NCBI RefSeq assembly: GCF_013285385.1
Contig: NZ_CP054212.1
Location: forward strand, 4,278,001 to 4,342,000
DNA: 64,000 nucleotides
Direction: 5' to 3'
Source: Paramixta manurensis
GTDB taxonomy: Bacteria; Pseudomonadota; Gammaproteobacteria; Enterobacterales; Enterobacteriaceae
The notes beneath the pieces were generated by a model. It saw only the letters and a program-made list of their open reading frames with translations. It was not told the origin of the DNA and did not search any database. Below are positions 61,736 through 64,000 of the stretch, one piece after another. Each line of letters begins with the position of its first letter. Within the stretch, counting starts at the first letter, position 1. A program made the translations under genes and the position numbers.

Positions 61736-63931
61736 ATGCTCGTCGTACAGGTTGCCCTTCCCGTTCCGCTTGCGCGTAATTTTGATTATCTGCTATCCGG
61801 GCAGAAACAACCGGTTATGGGTGGCCGCGTGAGCGTGCCATTTGGCAACCGTAAGGCAATCGGTATCGTCGTTGGATTTAGCGAACATAGCGATGTTCCC
61901 GTTGCGCAGCTAAAAGCCATTGATGAGGTTATTGATAACCAAACGCTATTTCCCCCTTCGCTATGGCGACTCTTACAGTGGGCGGCGTCCTATTATCACT
62001 ATCCCTTAGGAGAAGTACTATTTCACGCCTTGCCGATACTCCTACGTCAGGGGAAACCGGCACGCGAAGCACCGCTTTGGCAGTGGTTTATTACCGAAAC
62101 GGGGCGCGAAACTGCGCCGGAAAGCCTGAAAAGAGCCCCACGCCAACAACAAGCTTTAGCCGCATTACGCCAGCGGCCATTGTATCGGCATGAAATTGCT
62201 CAACACCAGTTAACTGACGCAATGTTGCAAGCTTTACGCGCCAAAGGCCTATGCGATCTGCGCGAACACCCGCGCACGCAAACCGATTGGCGAACAGCGT
62301 TCACGGTTAACGGCGAGCGCTTACGGCTCAATACCGAACAAGCCACCGCCGTAGGCGCAATTCGCAGCGAAGACGATCGCTTTTCCACTTGGTTGCTGGC
62401 TGGGATTACCGGTTCAGGTAAAACCGAAGTCTATTTAAGCGTGCTAGAAAACGTGTTGAGCAGTGGTCGTCAGGCGTTGGTGTTAGTACCCGAAATCGGC
62501 TTAACGCCTCAAACGATCGCCCGCTTTCGTGAACGTTTCTCCGCGCCGATCGATGTCTTGCATTCGGGTTTAAATGATAATGAGCGTCTGGCGGTTTGGT
62601 TACGCGCCAGTCGTGGCGAAAATGCGATTGTTATTGGCACCCGGTCTGCGCTATTCACGCCTTTCCTGCGCCCGGGGGTAATCGTTATTGATGAAGAACA
62701 TGATAGTTCTTACAAACAGCAGGAAGGCTGGCGCTATCATGCCCGTGATTTGGCCGTGTTACGCGCACGCGAAGAGAACATTCCCATCATCATGGGGAGC
62801 GCCACCCCGGCGCTGGAAAGTTTACAAAACGTTCAGTCGGGCAAATACCGCCAGCTAAACCTCAGTAAACGCGCCGGTAACGCGCGCCAGGCGACCCAAC
62901 AGCTTATTGATTTAAAAGGCGTTAAACTTAGAGATGGCCTTTCTCCTGCCTTGATCCAAAAGATGCGTCAGCATCTACAGGCAAACAATCAAGTGTTATT
63001 GTTTCTGAACCGGCGAGGCTTCGCGCCAGCGCTCCTCTGTCATGAGTGCGGCTGGGCCGCCGAATGCCAACGCTGCGATCGCTACTACACACTTCATCAG
63101 CAACAACGTCAGTTGCGTTGCCATCACTGCGACAGCCAGCGCCCCCTTCCTCATCAATGCCCGCAGTGCGGCTCCACACACCTTATTCCGGTCGGCGTTG
63201 GCACCGAACAGCTTGAACAAAACCTTGGCACGCTGTTTCCTGATATTCCGCTTTCGCGCATTGATCGCGATACCACCAGCCGAAAAGGCGCGCTGGAAAA
63301 ACATCTTGCCGACGTGCATCGCGGGGGCGCACGCATCTTGATCGGCACGCAAATGTTAGCAAAAGGACACCACTTCCCGGATGTCACGCTGGTTTCGTTG
63401 CTGGATGTCGATGGCGCGCTATTTTCCGCCGATTTTCGTGCCGCGGAACGTTTTGCTCAGCTTTATACGCAAGTCGCCGGACGCGCCGGTCGTGCGGGTA
63501 AACAGGGTGAAGTATTATTACAGACGCATCACCCCGATCACCCCCTACTGCAAACGCTGCTATATCAAGGCTATGATGCGTTTGCCCGCCAAACGCTGGC
63601 CGAGCGCAAGGCGGTTTTTTTACCCCCTTATACCAGCCATGCGTTATTTCGCGCCGACGACCATGATAATCAACAGGCCGCTGCCTTTCTGCACCAGCTA
63701 CGCAATCTATTGGAGTCCAGCCCGTTAAAAGATGAGGCGCTATGGATCATGGGGCCGGTACCTTCGTTGCAGGCTAAACGTAGCGGGCGCTATCGCTGGC
63801 AGCTCTTAGTCCAGCATCCTTCACGCTCACGACTTCAACATTTACTGACTGCCAGCCTGGCTTTGATAAATACGCTGCCGCAGGCACGTAAGGTGAAGTG
63901 GACGCTGGATATCGACCCGACTGAGAGCTAA
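61736..63931 (+). CDS. priA: Primosomal replication-restart helicase PriA
   Basis: PriA reloads the replisome at broken forks. The 731-residue protein has the N-terminal 3'-DNA-binding domain, Walker A (AGITGSGKTEV), DEEH (VIDEEHDSSYKQ), the helicase motif VAGRAGRAGKQG and two zinc-binding clusters (CHECGWAAECQRC, CHHCDSQRPLPHQCPQCGS). Length agrees with E. coli (732). The remaining 63932-64000 shows no feature. Confidence 0.97.
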   Translation: MLVVQVALPVPLARNFDYLLSGQKQPVMGGRVSVPFGNRKAIGIVVGFSEHSDVPVAQLKAIDEVIDNQTLFPPSLWRLLQWAASYYHYPLGEVLFHALPILLRQGKPAREAPLWQWFITETGRETAPESLKRAPRQQQALAALRQRPLYRHEIAQHQLTDAMLQALRAKGLCDLREHPRTQTDWRTAFTVNGERLRLNTEQATAVGAIRSEDDRFSTWLLAGITGSGKTEVYLSVLENVLSSGRQALVLVPEIGLTPQTIARFRERFSAPIDVLHSGLNDNERLAVWLRASRGENAIVIGTRSALFTPFLRPGVIVIDEEHDSSYKQQEGWRYHARDLAVLRAREENIPIIMGSATPALESLQNVQSGKYRQLNLSKRAGNARQATQQLIDLKGVKLRDGLSPALIQKMRQHLQANNQVLLFLNRRGFAPALLCHECGWAAECQRCDRYYTLHQQQRQLRCHHCDSQRPLPHQCPQCGSTHLIPVGVGTEQLEQNLGTLFPDIPLSRIDRDTTSRKGALEKHLADVHRGGARILIGTQMLAKGHHFPDVTLVSLLDVDGALFSADFRAAERFAQLYTQVAGRAGRAGKQGEVLLQTHHPDHPLLQTLLYQGYDAFARQTLAERKAVFLPPYTSHALFRADDHDNQQAAAFLHQLRNLLESSPLKDEALWIMGPVPSLQAKRSGRYRWQLLVQHPSRSRLQHLLTASLALINTLPQARKVKWTLDIDPTES

Positions 63932-64000
63932 AGCCGCGTTCCGGCGGTAAGGTTCTGCGAGATAGATCGAAAAAAGTCGCACAAGTCACAATTTTTATGC

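Overview
This window is a chromosomal segment of an Enterobacterales bacterium, most likely from the Erwiniaceae (Pantoea/Mixta/Erwinia-like). Its core proteins are close to those of E. coli, but argG sits between argB and argH, metF lies next to ppc, and the window has DUF1176 and MocR-type genes of a kind common in that family. The organism assignment is an inference from gene order and protein similarity recalled from memory; no database search was run.

Layout. 1-5543: start of hemE, nudC, the anti-sigma gene rsd, and a TPP-riboswitch-controlled thiamine operon thiEFSGH in which thiC, normally first, is absent. 5544-9654: an accessory region. A small island (hcp broken by a 28-bp tandem duplication, a small two-helix membrane protein, and a convergent DUF4225-like membrane protein) lies between two ~155-bp direct repeats; then come a MocR-type regulator with a likely operator and a DUF1127 micro-protein. 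9700-25061: a DUF1176 protein and then the classic transcription/translation block read leftwards (thrU-tyrU-glyT-thrT-tufB, secE-nusG, rplKA, rplJL-rpoBC), with attenuator, terminators and ribosomal-protein autoregulatory leaders.

25532-37302: coaA, birA, murB and a complete rRNA operon read leftwards (16S, tRNA-Ile, tRNA-Ala, 23S, 5S) with P1/P2 promoters and boxA. The 23S gene carries an extra ~96-nt hairpin (intervening sequence) in helix 45, and the three rRNA spacers share a repeat family. Then murI overlaps btuB, which is preceded by a cobalamin riboswitch. 37682-42540: trmA, yijD, fabR, sthA, oxyR and a candidate OxyS-like sRNA divergent from oxyR.

42539-56651: amino acid biosynthesis: argCBGH divergent from argE around ARG boxes, a REPIN-like element between argG and argH, ppc, and the methionine genes metF, metL-metB and metJ with MetJ boxes. 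56662-61220: an AT-richer insertion between metJ and rpmE containing a LysR-type regulator and a two-partner secretion pair with an unusually short TpsA. 61309-63931: rpmE and priA. The most notable observations are the missing thiC, the hcp-inactivating duplication inside a repeat-flanked island, the 23S intervening sequence, the OxyS candidate and the mini-TpsA.
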